A DNA stretch of 8,032 bases, taken from NCBI GenBank assembly GCA_016838945.1, contig JADLKP010000099.1, forward strand, positions 1 through 8,032, given 5' to 3'. A program made the translations under genes and the position numbers. Shown here one piece after another: positions 7,071 to 8,032 of the stretch. Source of the DNA: Methanobrevibacter sp. Lineage in GTDB: Archaea > Methanobacteriota > Methanobacteria > Methanobacteriales > Methanobacteriaceae. The notes below the pieces were generated by a model. The model did no database searches, had not been told where the DNA came from, and was given only the letters and a program-made list of their open reading frames with translations. The stretch's first letter is position 1; every line of letters starts with the position of its first letter.

Positions 7071-7887
7071 TAATTTTTAAAAGAATTTCTTTTACTAAAT
7101 TTTTATATGATTCAACACCATCTGCATTTGGGTTTACAAGATAAGCAGGTTTGTTGTTCGCAGCAGCTTCACTTATTCTAACGGTCTCAGGAATAATAGT
7201 TTGAAAAGTATAAACATCTAATTCAACGCTTGTTTTCCTGATTGCATCTAATTGTTGAGTATGGATTCTGGTATTACTTTTTACTTTAGTAAAAATGACG
7301 CCTAAGAATTCAACATTACATTGAGGAATACTTCTTTTTAGGCTTCTTACACGATTTATTAGTAACGGTAAACCAATTGAAGGATAGATTTCAGGAACAA
7401 CAGGAGTTATAATATAGTCACTTACAACAAGTGCATTCTGGGGAGCTAAAGTTAGATTAGGGGGACAATCAATTAAAACATATTCATAATCATCTTTTAT
7501 TTTATCAAGTTGTTTTTTTAATATTTGTTCTCTCCCAGCCACACCGCCTAACTCTAAATCAAGAAAAGTCAGTTCCAAATGCGATGGTATTAAGTCTAAG
7601 CCGACTATTCCCAAAACATTTTTCAGTACTGCATCTTTTATCTCATACTCTTTATCTCTGGTGCTAAATCCTCGATTCATTCCCAAGACATCTGCAATTG
7701 TTGCATTTGTTTTTAATTTATCCCAAGCTTCAATTTTTATAAATGAAAATGTACAATTTGTTTGAGGGTCTAAGTCGATTACTAGAACTTTTTTTCTATG
7801 TTCTTTTGCTAAAATTGTTGCAATCTCTACAACTGAAGTTGTCTTTCCAACTCCTCCTTTCATGTTAATAAATGCAATTGTCTTCAT
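7057..7887 (-). CDS. ParA/Soj-family deviant Walker A ATPase
   Basis: The 276-aa protein belongs to the ParA/MinD family of P-loop ATPases, which dimerise on ATP and commonly bind DNA or a membrane surface to position cargo. The deviant Walker A motif KGGVGKTT is at 10-17, with the signature lysine K10 and the P-loop lysine K15. Walker A' VLVIDLDPQ is at 34-42, Walker B YVLIDCPP at 136-143, and the Soj-like IPETVRISEAA at 232-242. The length fits chromosomal or plasmid Soj proteins that lack an N-terminal DNA-binding domain. No parB gene follows; two unknown helical proteins take its place in a tight operon, so ordinary segregation is not the obvious role. The ATG start places the P-loop at the expected distance, and no clear ribosome binding site precedes it. 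The gene is AT-rich. Family assignment is firm; function here is open. Confidence 0.92.
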   Translation of the reverse strand: MKTIAFINMKGGVGKTTSVVEIATILAKEHRKKVLVIDLDPQTNCTFSFIKIEAWDKLKTNATIADVLGMNRGFSTRDKEYEIKDAVLKNVLGIVGLDLIPSHLELTFLDLELGGVAGREQILKKQLDKIKDDYEYVLIDCPPNLTLAPQNALVVSDYIITPVVPEIYPSIGLPLLINRVRSLKRSIPQCNVEFLGVIFTKVKSNTRIHTQQLDAIRKTSVELDVYTFQTIIPETVRISEAAANNKPAYLVNPNADGVESYKNLVKEILLKINENE

Positions 7888-7901
7888 GTCGTAAATTTAA
7901 G

Positions 7902-7929
7902 TTTATACTATCTTTATTTTTTTTTACAA
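7902..7929 (-). promoter_or_regulatory. weak candidate promoter of the ParA operon
   Basis: On the minus strand TTGTAA (7924-7929) and TATAAA (7902-7907) are 16 nt apart, resembling -35 and -10 boxes of general sigma-70 type. The spacer contains a run of nine A (7917-7925). The leader would be only a few bases. Bacteroidetes promoters usually have a different -7 box, so this is a low-confidence call. Confidence 0.22.
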
Positions 7930-7930
7930 T

Positions 7931-7957
7931 AACCGCTAACATCTGTGTATACGCCAA
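7931..7957 (-). repeat. partial attC-like element upstream of ParA
   Basis: On the minus strand this reads as the right arm of the family seen at 735-863 and 5807-5865. CTAACATC (7936-7943) followed by GTGTATA (7945-7951) matches the reversed right arm of the first element except for one extra base. AACCGCTAACAT (7931-7942) is an exact 12-bp inverted copy of 5857-5868. Its orientation is opposite to the other two. No left arm with AACGG is visible upstream of it on the minus strand; it would lie beyond the right edge or be missing. Confidence 0.45.
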
Positions 7958-7963
7958 ACTATT

Positions 7964-7984
7964 GCATATACATTTCATATATGC
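7964..7984. repeat. short dyad upstream of ParA
   Basis: GCATATA (7964-7970) and TATATGC (7978-7984) form a perfect 7-bp inverted repeat with a 7-nt spacer. It could be an operator half-site pair or part of the larger boundary element. It is short and AT-rich, so chance is not excluded. Confidence 0.3.
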
Positions 7985-7996
7985 TACCTGTTTGTT

Positions 7997-8018
7997 TTTA
8001 TAATATTCATATTATAAA
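7997..8018. repeat. 22-bp AT-only dyad at the right edge
   Basis: Ten-base arms (7997-8006 and 8009-8018) pair perfectly around the two-base centre TC; the arm core is TATAATAT. It lies about 110 bp upstream of the ParA start. It may be a regulator-binding operator or a hairpin after a gene beyond the edge. The all-AT arms lower its significance. Confidence 0.4.
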
Positions 8019-8032
8019 TACTTTATGGAGAC

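Noticed and set aside
1..8032. CRISPR array, tRNA, rRNA or transposase
   Set aside because: No regularly spaced direct repeats, no cloverleaf-like sequence and no transposase or integrase motifs were seen on either strand.

Overview
The window looks like accessory DNA from a member of the Bacteroidota. The reasons are the DUF6371-type protein at the left edge (a family I know from Bacteroidetes mobile elements), the AT-rich genes with weak or absent Shine-Dalgarno sites, and one candidate promoter of the Bacteroidetes TTTG / TAnnTTTG type. The genus cannot be read from the sequence. The window has at least three compositional layers. The left-edge gene has about 50-60% G+C in the rows counted. 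The restriction-modification genes have about 35-50%. The ParA operon has about 25-27%.

Layout from left to right. Positions 1-737 (+) hold the 3' part of a DUF6371/toprim-like gene. Positions 738-1032 are a gene-free convergent junction with two imperfect inverted repeats. Positions 1033-5562 (-) hold a two-gene Type III restriction-modification operon, mod then res, with a 6-nt gap between them; it has a candidate promoter and a Shine-Dalgarno-like site ahead of mod. Positions 5563-5881 are gene-free and carry the leader and promoter of mod plus two more strong imperfect palindromes. Positions 5882-7887 (-) hold a tight three-gene operon: a ParA/Soj-type ATPase without ParB, a 156-aa helical protein overlapping its end, and a 238-aa protein starting 1 nt later. 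Positions 7888-8032 are an AT-rich upstream region with a partial copy of the boundary repeat and two small dyads.

How the genes work together. Mod (an N6-adenine methyltransferase with motifs in the order DPPY then FAGSGTT) and Res (an SF2 translocase with a C-terminal PD...EPK nuclease) form a classical Type III system: Mod recognises and methylates the site, and Mod plus Res cut unmethylated DNA. The ParA operon is not a plasmid partition cassette in any form I recognise. Its place beside a restriction system makes it a candidate for an undescribed defence or element-maintenance module, but this is inference.

The most unusual feature is that gene modules are separated by related imperfect palindromes. 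Two of them pair AACGG in the left arm with ATGTTAG in the right arm, and a third site carries the same right-arm motif in inverse orientation. They resemble integron attC sites in architecture (one-sided bulges, GTTRRRY-like right end, overlap with a stop codon). A 12-bp inverted copy of one right-arm sequence brackets the ParA operon. The central part of mod is also clearly more AT-rich than its two ends, which suggests a recombined methyltransferase/target-recognition core.
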